A stretch of 45,912 bases of DNA, from NCBI RefSeq assembly GCF_000523515.1, contig NZ_AWRU01000032.1:281237-327148 (forward strand), written 5' to 3'. Source of the DNA: Pedobacter sp. V48. GTDB taxonomy: Bacteria > Bacteroidota > Bacteroidia > Sphingobacteriales > Sphingobacteriaceae. The notes below the pieces were generated by a model. It did not search any database and had not been told where the DNA came from. It worked only from the letters and a program-made list of their open reading frames with translations. The first letter of the stretch is position 1. Each line of letters starts with the position of its first letter. Shown here one piece after another: positions 32,977 to 40,786 of the stretch. The position numbers and the translations under genes were made by a program.

Positions 32977-33645
32977 ATGCTATCTTATACAGAAGAAAAC
33001 TATTTAAAAGCTTTATTAAAACTGAGCTTTCAGAACGAAGACAGGCCGGAGGCAGGCACCAATGAAATGGCAGCTTATTTAGGCGTTAAACCTGCTACTG
33101 CCACAGATATGTTAAAAAAGCTGAAGGAAAAAGATCTGGTTACTTACAAAAAGTATGGCAAAATATTACTTACAGATATCGGCAGAAAAAATGGCATCGC
33201 CATTTTAAGAAAACACAGACTCTGGGAAACATTTTTATATGAGAAACTGGATTTTAGCTGGGATGAGGTTCATGAAGTTGCTGAACAACTGGAGCATATA
33301 CAATCAGCTAAACTGGTAGATAAGCTGGAAGAGTTTCTTAACTTCCCGGAATTTGATCCACATGGCGACCCAATTCCAAAAGCAAACGGGGATATGCCCG
33401 CCATTGCAAAAACGTTATTAGCAGAATTAAATGCTGGCCAAAACTGCAAAGTGGCAGCCGTTAAAGACACCTCTACTCTATTTCTTCGATATTTAGAGAA
33501 ATTGAAGATCACCATTGGCACCAAGATAAAAGTACTTGAAGTTATTGCTTTTGATGGGTCATTGAATATTCAGATTGAAAATGAAGAGCCAAGAAGCGTA
33601 TCTATGAAATTTGCAGAAAGTTTATTTATTAACCAACTTCCATAA
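32977..33645 (+). CDS. Metal-dependent DtxR/MntR-family transcriptional regulator
   Basis: 222 residues. N-terminal winged helix: MLSYTEENYLKALLKLSFQN, EMAAYLGVKPATATDMLKKL, LLTDIGRKNGIAILRKHRLWETFL. Dimerisation/metal-binding helices: VHEVAEQLEHIQSAKLVDKLEEFLNFPEFDPHGDPIP, the family's most typical stretch with His and Glu ligands. A C-terminal SH3/FeoA-like domain follows (about 150-222). The length fits the MntR/TroR/IdeR type with FeoA domain. It probably represses the divergent TonB receptor gene when metal is plentiful; Mn versus Fe cannot be settled from sequence. Confidence 0.94.
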   Translation: MLSYTEENYLKALLKLSFQNEDRPEAGTNEMAAYLGVKPATATDMLKKLKEKDLVTYKKYGKILLTDIGRKNGIAILRKHRLWETFLYEKLDFSWDEVHEVAEQLEHIQSAKLVDKLEEFLNFPEFDPHGDPIPKANGDMPAIAKTLLAELNAGQNCKVAAVKDTSTLFLRYLEKLKITIGTKIKVLEVIAFDGSLNIQIENEEPRSVSMKFAESLFINQLP

Positions 33646-33655
33646 CACCTATTAT

Positions 33656-34942
33656 ATGTCAACCGAAATAAAATGTCCTAATTGCGCGCATACTTTTCCC
33701 ATTGAAGAGGTGATGGCTGAGGAATATAAAAAAGACCTCAGAGAGAAGATGGTTACCTTTACCAAACAAAAGGAAGATGAATTTGCTAAAAAGCAAAATG
33801 AATTTCAAGCATTGCAAAAACAGCAGGAACTTGCTTTTGAGCAGCAACAAAAAAAACAAGCCGCAGCTTATGAGCAAAAATTAAGCGAAGAAAAGAAGCA
33901 GCTGCAAACTGTGCTAGAAGAAAGCTTGCGCAAAAGTATAGCAACAGATTTCGAAAATAAGCTGCAAATGCTTGATAATGCGAACAAAGAGAACGAAGAA
34001 AAATTAAAATCTGCCCGCGCCAAAGAGCTTGATTTCCTGAAAAAGGAACAGGCAATGAAGCAAAAGGAAGAAGAAATGGAGCTTCAACTACAACGCAAAC
34101 TACAAGAGCAGCGTGCCGATATGACGGAGCAGATCAGAAAGCAAGAGGCCGAAAAAAACAGCATAAAAGAGACCGAGCATCAACTGAGGGTAAAAGAACT
34201 GGAGAAACAACTCGACGATCAGAAAAAACTGGCAGAAGAAATGAAGCGTAAAGTAGAACAAGGATCTATGCAGTTACAGGGCGAAGTACAAGAACTAATT
34301 TTAGAAGAATTACTTAGAAATGCATTCCCTTTTGATCTGGTATCTGAAGTCGGTAAAGGAGTAAGAGGAGCTGATTGCGTTCATCATGTCAGAAATCAAT
34401 TTGGGCAGGAATGCGGTAAAATCATATATGAAAGCAAACGCACTAAAGATTTCTCGATGGAATGGATTGAGAAATTAAAAAAAGACATGCGCAGTATGGG
34501 CGTTGACGTTGCAGTTATTGTTACCCAAACCTATCCAAAAGGGATGGACTGTTTCGGCGAAAAAGACGGCGTTTGGATCTGTTCGTTTGATGAAGTTAAA
34601 GCAGTTTCCTATATCCTGAGAGATGGAATTGTGAAGCTGTTCAGTGCTTCAAAATCCCAGGAAAACCGTGGAGATAAAATGCATATGCTATATGATTATT
34701 TAACGAGCAATGAATTCTCTGAGCAATGGAAAGCCATTAGAGAAGGATTCATGAGCATGAAATTATCTATCCAAAGAGAACGCGATGCAATGGAAAAGCT
34801 ATGGAAAGCCAGGGAAAAACAACTAGAAAAAGTATTGTTAAATGCAGCACATATCAGGGGTTCTATTGAGGGTATTGCCGGAACAGATAGCATACAGCTA
34901 AGTCTTACTGATGACGAAGACGATCCTTTACTGTTAGAATAA
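33656..34942 (+). CDS. DUF2130 coiled-coil protein with nuclease-like C-terminal domain
   Basis: 428 residues from ATG 33656. The start is fixed by STEIKCPNCAHTFPIEEVMA, a CPxC zinc-ribbon-like N-terminus. A long Gln/Lys/Glu-rich coiled coil covers about 20-220. The C-terminal DUF2130 domain (about 225-395) contains LILEELLRNAFPFDLVSEVG, GADCVHHV and CGKIIYESKRTKDFSMEWIE. The last gives an Asp...E-x-K arrangement like PD-(D/E)XK nucleases, then VAVIVTQTYPKGM. The function is not established; a DNA- or RNA-cleaving role is suggested by the fold. The next small gene begins 9 bases after its stop. Confidence 0.85.
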   Translation: MSTEIKCPNCAHTFPIEEVMAEEYKKDLREKMVTFTKQKEDEFAKKQNEFQALQKQQELAFEQQQKKQAAAYEQKLSEEKKQLQTVLEESLRKSIATDFENKLQMLDNANKENEEKLKSARAKELDFLKKEQAMKQKEEEMELQLQRKLQEQRADMTEQIRKQEAEKNSIKETEHQLRVKELEKQLDDQKKLAEEMKRKVEQGSMQLQGEVQELILEELLRNAFPFDLVSEVGKGVRGADCVHHVRNQFGQECGKIIYESKRTKDFSMEWIEKLKKDMRSMGVDVAVIVTQTYPKGMDCFGEKDGVWICSFDEVKAVSYILRDGIVKLFSASKSQENRGDKMHMLYDYLTSNEFSEQWKAIREGFMSMKLSIQRERDAMEKLWKAREKQLEKVLLNAAHIRGSIEGIAGTDSIQLSLTDDEDDPLLLE

Positions 34943-34951
34943 ATCCGGGTT

Positions 34952-35260
34952 ATGATATACGCGAAAAAGAAAGTACAACAGACTGCTCATTTGGCCGCCC
35001 AAGCGGCCAAAATTATTGCAAATGTAAAAGAGCTTCTGGAAAAGAATCTATTAAGGATTGAAGGAAACGAGGTGTATGTGTATCCCGAAATCCTTAAAGA
35101 TAAACCAACAGCATTAAATTGGATTAAATGCCTTCATCTGTATTGTATGCTAAAAAAGCGTTTTAAAGAAAGTGACTCACTTTTCTTTAAAGATTATACC
35201 ACAGGAGAACAAATTGGGGCTTACAAAAACAAGAAGGCGAGCGTCACTATTTTCACTTAA
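34952..35260 (+). CDS. Hypothetical protein downstream of the DUF2130 gene
   Basis: 102 residues, not recognised. It starts with MIYAKKKVQQTAHLAAQAAK and continues with a helix (IIANVKELLEKNLLRIEGNE). The middle is VYVYPEILKDKPTALNWIKC and a Phe/Lys-rich C-terminal part (KRFKESDSLFFKDYTTGEQI). No signal peptide or membrane segment. The 9-base spacing after the DUF2130 gene suggests one transcript. The 3' end is 6 bases from the convergent rlmF stop, leaving no room for a terminator. Confidence 0.6.
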   Translation: MIYAKKKVQQTAHLAAQAAKIIANVKELLEKNLLRIEGNEVYVYPEILKDKPTALNWIKCLHLYCMLKKRFKESDSLFFKDYTTGEQIGAYKNKKASVTIFT

Positions 35261-35266
35261 GCCCAG

Positions 35267-36211
35267 TTACAACCATCTGCTTTTGCACCAGTTTTCTTGT
35301 TTCTCAAAGTCCATAAACGTCCAGGCCACAAACCGACTGATCTTTTGCCCTTGCACCATTTCTATTGTTCTAACTTCAAATGCGTTAGAATTTTGAATCG
35401 CTTTATAAATAAAAGGAAGGTTACTACTCTTTGAAACTAAGGTCGAGAACCATAGACATTGCTTTGCAAAAGAAGCACTCTCCTCTATCATTTTTCTAAT
35501 AAACCCGACTTCCCCTCCTTCATACCAAAGCTCCGTATTTTGTCCGCCAAAATTCAGCGTTACCTCCTTACCTTTTTGCTTACCCAAATTCTGTAATTTC
35601 CGCCTTGTGCCAGATTGAGCCTCTTCGGCAGAAGAATGAAAAGGTGGATTACACATGGTGAAATCAAACAGATCCTCTGGTTTGATAATCCCTTTAAAAA
35701 TATGATGTTTATTACTCTGTGGCCTGCAAGTTATGGAATTTGTCAGTTCCGAATTTGATGCAATAATTGCTTTGGCCGCTTTTATGGCTCCAGAATCTAT
35801 TTCGGTCCCCACAAAGCTCCAACCATAATCCTGATGACCAATAATTGGATAAACACAATTAGCGCCCAATCCAATATCTAAACCTCGAACTGATTTTAGC
35901 GTTGGTATTACACCATCATTAACAGAAGCGAGCAAATCCGCCAGATAATGTACATAATCTGCCCGGCCAGGTATAGGAGGGCAAAGATATCCCGCCGGAA
36001 TATCCCAATACGAAATACCATAGAAATGTTTAAGAAGTGCTTTGTTAAGACTTTTAACCGCAGCAGGATCAGAAAAGTCTATAGATTCGTCGCCATATGA
36101 ATTAACTGCAACATAGTTTTTCAATTCCGGATAGCTTTTAATCAACTCGGGAAAATCGTACCTGAAGCGATGTTTATTTCTTGGATGGAGGGATGTTTTT
36201 TCTGTAGACAT
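35267..36211 (-). CDS. rlmF: 23S rRNA m6A1618 methyltransferase RlmF
   Basis: Methylates A1618 of 23S rRNA at N6 using SAM. 314 residues. The N-terminus [20 protein letters not shown] and the segment [20 protein letters not shown] are specific to RlmF (YbiN). SAM-binding motif [14 protein letters not shown] at 111-124, and the N6-adenine methylase motif NPPFH at 188-192. Length normal. Preceded on its strand by a -7 box at 36235-36228 and placed convergent with the DUF2130 pair. Confidence 0.96.
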   Translation of the reverse strand: MSTEKTSLHPRNKHRFRYDFPELIKSYPELKNYVAVNSYGDESIDFSDPAAVKSLNKALLKHFYGISYWDIPAGYLCPPIPGRADYVHYLADLLASVNDGVIPTLKSVRGLDIGLGANCVYPIIGHQDYGWSFVGTEIDSGAIKAAKAIIASNSELTNSITCRPQSNKHHIFKGIIKPEDLFDFTMCNPPFHSSAEEAQSGTRRKLQNLGKQKGKEVTLNFGGQNTELWYEGGEVGFIRKMIEESASFAKQCLWFSTLVSKSSNLPFIYKAIQNSNAFEVRTIEMVQGQKISRFVAWTFMDFEKQENWCKSRWL

Positions 36212-36227
36212 TCGTATAAAAATTATC

Positions 36228-36235
36228 CAAAGTTA
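36228..36235 (-). promoter_or_regulatory. -7 promoter box of rlmF
   Basis: TAACTTTG on the minus strand, 16 bases before the rlmF ATG, a full TAnnTTTG match. The nearest upstream TTG (36253-36251) is only 15 bases away, shorter than usual, so the -33 element is doubtful. The predicted leader is about 10 bases. Confidence 0.4.
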
Positions 36236-36314
36236 AGGGTTCTGAGTAAACAATTGGATATATTAGAAAGCATGACGTACTTTGCAAGTATAATTTTTCA
36301 ATTTTGAAGGTACT

Positions 36315-36662
36315 ATGCTAAAGTTTATCAAGGGATTTGGGTATGCGTTTTCGGGTATTGGTTATGCCTTTAAAACACAGCTTAATTTTAAATTTCATAT
36401 TGCGGCCCTCCTTGTAACGGCCATTGCCGGTTGGTATTTCACATTATCTATAAATGAATGGCTTTGGATAATTGCCGCAGCCGCTATTGTTTTAATAACA
36501 GAATTGTTGAATACAGCTGTAGAAGTACTTGTTGATTTGGTTTCGCCAAACTTTAATCCTAAAGCAAAGATCATTAAAGATGTAGCTGCCGGAGGTGTAT
36601 TGATTGCGGCTATTGGTGCAGCTATAATTGGCTTGGTCGTCTTTATTCCTAAAATTTTTTAG
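36315..36662 (+). CDS. dgkA: Diacylglycerol/undecaprenol kinase family protein
   Basis: 115-residue integral membrane kinase with three membrane helices. Family motif ELLNTAVEVLVDLVSP (about 63-78), with catalytic and Mg-binding Glu residues, followed by KAKIIKDVAAGGVLIAAIGA. The N-terminus GFGYAFSGIGYAFKTQLNFK is the usual amphipathic start of the Gram-positive/Bacteroidota type, which often phosphorylates undecaprenol. It recycles lipid carriers or diacylglycerol at the inner membrane. recO starts 3 bases after its stop, so the two are one operon. Confidence 0.94.
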   Translation: MLKFIKGFGYAFSGIGYAFKTQLNFKFHIAALLVTAIAGWYFTLSINEWLWIIAAAAIVLITELLNTAVEVLVDLVSPNFNPKAKIIKDVAAGGVLIAAIGAAIIGLVVFIPKIF

Positions 36663-36665
36663 GCC

Positions 36666-37391
36666 ATGCTGCATAAAACCAGGGGAATTGTTTTAAAAAC
36701 CACACTCTATAGTGAAAGCAGTGTAGTTGTACAAATCTTTACCGAAAAATTTGGCATCCAATCTTACATGATCAATGGCGTTAAAAAACCCAAGGCAAAG
36801 ATCAGAATGAATATGCTCCAGCCATTGCATCTTGTAGATATGGTGGTCTATCATAAAACCAATACCAGCATACAGCGCGTTTCGGAACTCAGGCCATCTC
36901 CTATTTTTAGTAGCATTCCTTATGACATCATAAAAAGTACAATGGCAATCTTCTTAAATGAAGTATTGTACAAGAGCATAAGACAGCAAATGGCAGATGA
37001 GCACCTATTTGATTTTATATTTAATGCTATTTGCTGGCTGGATGAAAATAGCGAAACAAACGTAAATTTCCACCTTGCATTTTTGCTCAAACTATCACGG
37101 CATTTGGGATTTGCGCCCAGTATGCAAACAAAAAGCGACCAGAGTTATTTTGATTTACAGGAAGGGGAATTTAAGTCGATGCTCCCTGTACACCCCCATT
37201 ATTTAGAAAAATCTGATGCGATTCTCTTTATTTCTCTGTTTACCTCACCTTTTGAAAAAATAAATCAAATAAAATTAGAAAATAAAACAAGAAGATTCAT
37301 TTTAGATAAAATATTGATTTACTACACTTTACACACAGCATCTTTTGGTGATATTCGTTCGCATCAAGTTTTAGAGGATGTACTGTCTTAA
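36666..37391 (+). CDS. recO: DNA repair protein RecO
   Basis: 241 residues. RecO helps RecR load RecA on SSB-coated DNA. The N-terminal OB-fold starts MLHKTRGIVLKTTLYSESSV and continues VQIFTEKFGIQSYMINGVKK, typical of the family. The C-terminal helical domain is LDENSETNVNFHLAFLLKLSRHLGFAP, a strong RecO marker. The zinc-binding cysteines of some RecO proteins are absent, as usual in Bacteroidota. Coupled with dgkA (3-base gap). Confidence 0.94.
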   Translation: MLHKTRGIVLKTTLYSESSVVVQIFTEKFGIQSYMINGVKKPKAKIRMNMLQPLHLVDMVVYHKTNTSIQRVSELRPSPIFSSIPYDIIKSTMAIFLNEVLYKSIRQQMADEHLFDFIFNAICWLDENSETNVNFHLAFLLKLSRHLGFAPSMQTKSDQSYFDLQEGEFKSMLPVHPHYLEKSDAILFISLFTSPFEKINQIKLENKTRRFILDKILIYYTLHTASFGDIRSHQVLEDVLS

Positions 37392-37406
37392 AATATTACA
37401 AAAGTT

Positions 37407-37436
37407 TTGGAGTTTTAAATTAGAGGTGTATATTTG
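37407..37436 (+). promoter_or_regulatory. Promoter of the tRNA-Val pair
   Basis: -33 TTG (37407-37409), exactly 19 bases, then -7 TATATTTG (37429-37436): a full-consensus Bacteroidota housekeeping promoter. Transcription should start near 37441-37443, giving a leader of about 63 bases before the first tRNA. Confidence 0.8.
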
Positions 37437-37505
37437 CACTCCCTAACAATCAGGGATTAATACAGCTTACTCGGCTGGCTTCTTAGCAAAAGAGTAGAAC
37501 CAAGG

Positions 37506-37583
37506 GGGAGATTAGCTCAGCTGGTTCAGAGCACCTGCCTTACAAGCAGGGGGTCACTGGTTCGAACCCAGTATCTCCCACCA
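37506..37583 (+). tRNA. tRNA-Val (anticodon UAC), copy 1
   Basis: Acceptor arms GGGAGAT (37506-37512) and ATCTCCC pair fully, discriminator A at 37580, encoded CCA 37581-37583. D-arm AGCTCAGCTGGTTCAGAGC, anticodon stem CCTGC/GCAGG with loop CTTACAA (anticodon TAC), T-arm CTGGTTCGAACCCAG. All features of a functional tRNA-Val are present. Confidence 0.97.
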
Positions 37584-37658
37584 AAACCTAACGAGGATTC
37601 GAAGGTTATTAACAACAGCTTACTCAGCTGGTTTTTTAAACAAAAGAGTAGAACTAAG

Positions 37659-37736
37659 GGGAGATTAGCTCAGCTGGTTCAGAGCACCTGCCTTACAAGC
37701 AGGGGGTCACTGGTTCGAACCCAGTATCTCCCACCA
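37659..37736 (+). tRNA. tRNA-Val (anticodon UAC), copy 2
   Basis: Same sequence and cloverleaf as copy 1, with encoded CCA at 37734-37736. Its 3' end is followed within 3 bases by the arms of a strong terminator. The serine recombinase gene on the other strand extends across the 3' half and stops opposite the anticodon loop (37693-37695). Confidence 0.97.
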
Positions 37737-39255
37737 TAATGGACAACCTCGATAATTCCGGAGTTGTCCATTTTTTTTGCCCGCGCAATTCCTTGTTTAT
37801 CAATGCAATACAGGCGTTTAAGTCATTCACTTTAGCGGTTCGAACTCCCTCACTGAAATAGGTCAAATTAGCGGGATAAACCGCACCAATTATCGCTCTT
37901 TTAGCAATACTATCCCCGGCTCTATACTTCCTGTAACCATATTTCAGGTTCGAAAAACACACATTAAGGTCCTTTTCAAGGCTGGCTTCAGCACTTATCA
38001 AATCAGGGATCTGTGCTTCCAGTCGCCTGATCTTTTCTTCAGTATCCTTTTTAATGATCTTATAATCCTCAGCATCAAAAGTTCCTGATGCTAAAAGGTT
38101 ACGGGAATGGCTCAGTTTAGCATTGAGTTCCCTGACCTGGGTAACAATATCATGTCTGGCATCAGGATCACCTTGATGTAGGTTTCTGTAGGCTTTTAAT
38201 ATGCATTGTATGTAAAAATTGTTGTAGTCTTTACCTATGAAATAATCTTCCAGTTCTATTTCCAGAGTTTTATTGACTTCTTCTGCCTTAAACCTAACAG
38301 GGCAACCTCTATAGCAATGGTAGTAATGATAATAGGCATTTCGCCCTTTTGAGGCACTCCCCGAAAGTAACTTACCACACTCCGGGCAGATTAGAAATCC
38401 TCTCAGGTGGATCTGGTCAGCTGCATCTATTGCCGTTGCATCGATTCTGGGACTTACCTTTCGTTTATCCAGTATGTCCATCGCTTTATAAAATAAACCT
38501 TCAGTAATCAGTGGCTCATGTTGGCCGGGGACCAATTGTTCTTCTTCATCTTTATACCGGGGGACTACAATCTTACCGCAATAAACCGGATTGCGAATAG
38601 CGGAATAAAGGTTATTTACGCCACAGGGTAAACCCTTTGCTACCGCCCTCAGGTGAATTTGGTTAAGGTTATAATGACCCTTAACCAGTTCCTGAAAGAT
38701 CCACTTCATTGCTGAGGCGGCAGGTTCAACCGGTGCGATATACTTGGTGCCATCTAGACGTGTAAAATTATCATAACCAAGTGGAGCGGAGGAAATCCAG
38801 CGCCCTTCTTTCTTTGCAGTTCTCATGCCATTGAATACATTGATTGACCGCCTGTCGTTTTCTACTTCGGGCGCAGCAAGGTAAAAGGCCAGCATCATTT
38901 TATTTTCGGGAACAGTCAGATCAAGTGGTTGTTCTATGGCCTGCGGCTCCACGCCCAGCTTCCTTAAAACCTCAATCATGCCATAAGCATCTCCGGTGTT
39001 CCGGCTGAATCTGTCCCATTTGGTGAACAATACCAGGTTAGACTTGTATTTATATTTCTTTAGATGGGAGATTAGTTTAGTCCAGCTTGGGCGGTTAAAA
39101 GTCTTTGCAGAATGGTCTTCATAGTACACTTTTCGGACGGTGATATTTTTCAGTCCACAATAGTTGCGCAATACTTCTTCCTGGTTTCTTTGCGAATATC
39201 CTTTTGAGGCCTGTTCATCGGTACTCACCCTAACATACAAATCAGCTATTTCCAT
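37693..39255 (-). CDS. Large serine recombinase (integrase-type), reading into tRNA-Val
   Basis: 520 residues from ATG 39255 (MEIADLYVRVSTDEQ). An upstream ATG at 39309 would add a hydrophobic stretch unlike the family. Order: resolvase catalytic domain, nucleophile Ser11 in RVSTDEQ, TKWDRFSRN, APEVENDRR; recombinase domain (ISSAPLGYDNFTRLDGTKYI, NPVYCGKIVVP); zinc ribbon with CPEC and a second Cys pair (HCYRGCPVRF); coiled-coil Glu/Lys-rich region. It catalyses site-specific DNA integration and excision through a Ser-DNA link. The last 29 residues are encoded by the tRNA terminator and the antisense of the tRNA (end GDTGFEPVTPCL), so the C-terminus is set by target-side DNA. Confidence 0.93.
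   Translation of the reverse strand: MEIADLYVRVSTDEQASKGYSQRNQEEVLRNYCGLKNITVRKVYYEDHSAKTFNRPSWTKLISHLKKYKYKSNLVLFTKWDRFSRNTGDAYGMIEVLRKLGVEPQAIEQPLDLTVPENKMMLAFYLAAPEVENDRRSINVFNGMRTAKKEGRWISSAPLGYDNFTRLDGTKYIAPVEPAASAMKWIFQELVKGHYNLNQIHLRAVAKGLPCGVNNLYSAIRNPVYCGKIVVPRYKDEEEQLVPGQHEPLITEGLFYKAMDILDKRKVSPRIDATAIDAADQIHLRGFLICPECGKLLSGSASKGRNAYYHYYHCYRGCPVRFKAEEVNKTLEIELEDYFIGKDYNNFYIQCILKAYRNLHQGDPDARHDIVTQVRELNAKLSHSRNLLASGTFDAEDYKIIKKDTEEKIRRLEAQIPDLISAEASLEKDLNVCFSNLKYGYRKYRAGDSIAKRAIIGAVYPANLTYFSEGVRTAKVNDLNACIALINKELRGQKKWTTPELSRLSIMVGDTGFEPVTPCL
37739..37778 (+). terminator. Intrinsic terminator of the tRNA-Val pair
   Basis: Perfect 9-base arms ATGGACAAC (37739-37747) and GTTGTCCAT (37763-37771) with a 15-base loop, followed by an uninterrupted run of eight T (37771-37778). 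It lies inside the 3' end of the antisense recombinase gene, whose last codons read through the hairpin. Confidence 0.9.
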
Positions 39256-39337
39256 AATAATCAGCAGTTTAACAACCACCAATTTACAGAAAAACGGCTT
39301 AAACAACAAATTGAAATGGAAATTCCGAATTAAAACG

Positions 39338-40786
39338 TTAGATAAAATGGGTTAATTTTAGCAGACTACTTTCCCTTTCATAAGTCACGTGATTATCAAC
39401 AAAACTTAGCTTTCCCTGAAAAAGCATTGTGATCAAACGTCGCTTATGTTCCGTAGTTGCCTTTGCATAGCTCACATCTAGTCTTAAAAAATCTGTGCCG
39501 TATCTTTTGTTCATTTCTGAAAATTGAAGTTCAGCATCTGGCATACGGGCAAGCTCACTTTCCAAGGTGTTCAGGTGATGTATGTTTTCATCTTTTACCT
39601 TCAGGTATTCTTCTGGCTCTAAATGTGCCGATAACAGGAGTTCTCTTGCCTTGCTAATTTTTGTTTTTGTGGCTTCTATTTCCTGAACTAAGGAATTGCG
39701 TCTTCTTATATTGAGTCCTTGCTTGACGATCAGGCGTTTTTTGATGATACGTTTGAATAATGGGATAAATTGCCGTTGAGGAATAAACTTCTTTAACAGC
39801 GTTTTAAAAGCTGTGCTTATCATAACAGCCTTGTACCTACACCTGCATCCTTTAAAGCCGTGGTAGTAGTAATAATAAGCGCTACGCCCTTTACTTGCGC
39901 TACCTGTCATGATGATGTTGCAACGCCCGCAGTAAATATAGCCTCTAAGTGGTAATTGATCGGGCACGTAGATCTGCCGTCTTTTGCCTCTCCTATTATT
40001 TAGGATGTCTGATACCGCTCGGAATAAGCTTTCTGTTACGATCCCTTCATGTTGTCCTTCCGCCCAGTATGCTGGTTCATCGTTAAATGCAGGCACAAGG
40101 ATTTTACCACAATAGACAGGATTACGTAGGATGTTGTAGAAGTTATTGAGTCCGGTTTTCAAGCCCATTCCTCTAACTTTTCTCCAGACTTGTTCGGTAG
40201 TATACTCCCCTTTCCCGATTTCTGTAAATGCCCATTTCATCAGGTTAGCCTGCGGATATTTGGGTGCGATGTATTTCCTTCCATTGGTATTGAAGTTCCC
40301 ATAACCGATAGGTGGATTGGAAACATAACGCCCTTCCTTTCTGGCCCTGCGCATTCCATGAAAGACATTCAGTGCCCGCCTGTCGTTTTCAACTTCAGGA
40401 GCGGCCAGGTAAAAAGCCAGCATCATTTTGTTCTCTGGAATGCTTAGGTCGAGCGGCTGTTCAATGGCCTGAGGTTCTATGCCGTAAGATCTGAGTTGAC
40501 TGATCATTTGGTAAGCATCACTGGTATTGCGGCTGAACCGATCCCATTTCGTGAATAGCACGAGCCCTTCGTAATTGAAACGGTTCTTTTTAAGATTTGA
40601 CAGATAGGCTTTCCAGGCAGGACGATTGAAGCTTTTTGCAGAATGGTCTTCCAGGATCACTTCTCGAACCTGGTAATCTTTATTTATACAGAAATTGCGG
40701 AGGTGCTCTTCCTGAGCCCTTTGGGAATAACCTTTATCGGCTTGCTCATCGGTACTCACCCTTATGTATAGATCGGCCATTTTCAT
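39338..40786 (-). CDS. Large serine recombinase, second of a tandem pair
   Basis: 482 residues, paralogous to the downstream gene: MKMADLYIRVSTDEQADKGY, nucleophile Ser10 or 11, TKWDRFSRNTSDAYQMI, YLAAPEVENDRRALNVFHGM. Recombinase domain with NPVYCGKILVP; zinc ribbon YCGRCNIIMTGSASKGRSAY. The later cysteines are displaced (HGFKGCRCRY instead of HCYRGCPVRF). Coiled coil and basic region follow (RIIKKRLIVKQGLNIRRRNS). The catalytic residues are intact. It overlaps a tiny upstream gene by ATGA and precedes the first recombinase with about 80 bases between, so all three may share one mRNA. Confidence 0.93.
   Translation of the reverse strand: MKMADLYIRVSTDEQADKGYSQRAQEEHLRNFCINKDYQVREVILEDHSAKSFNRPAWKAYLSNLKKNRFNYEGLVLFTKWDRFSRNTSDAYQMISQLRSYGIEPQAIEQPLDLSIPENKMMLAFYLAAPEVENDRRALNVFHGMRRARKEGRYVSNPPIGYGNFNTNGRKYIAPKYPQANLMKWAFTEIGKGEYTTEQVWRKVRGMGLKTGLNNFYNILRNPVYCGKILVPAFNDEPAYWAEGQHEGIVTESLFRAVSDILNNRRGKRRQIYVPDQLPLRGYIYCGRCNIIMTGSASKGRSAYYYYYHGFKGCRCRYKAVMISTAFKTLLKKFIPQRQFIPLFKRIIKKRLIVKQGLNIRRRNSLVQEIEATKTKISKARELLLSAHLEPEEYLKVKDENIHHLNTLESELARMPDAELQFSEMNKRYGTDFLRLDVSYAKATTEHKRRLITMLFQGKLSFVDNHVTYERESSLLKLTHFI

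Larger units (their letters stand above)
37462..37736 (+). repeat. Tandem duplication of a tRNA-Val gene with its 44-base leader
   Basis: Two units, 37462-37583 and 37615-37736 (122 bases each, offset 153). The tRNA parts appear identical. The leaders, ACAGCTTACTC-GCTGG-TT through AAAAGAGTAGAAC-AAG, are about 85-90 percent alike. Each leader can form a weak stem with TACTC/GAGTA arms. The 31-base spacer between units is not repeated after the second. Confidence 0.85.

Noticed and set aside
37506..37736. The two tRNA-Val copies as attL/attR repeats flanking an integrated element
   Set aside because: Only 75 bases separate the copies, nothing is inserted between them, and both are complete with their leaders. 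This is a plain tandem duplication.
37693..37740. The peptide GDTGFEPVTPCL as a functional recombinase motif
   Set aside because: It is the antisense translation of the tRNA-Val 3' half, a well-known source of false conserved peptides. It is part of the frame but not evidence of a domain.
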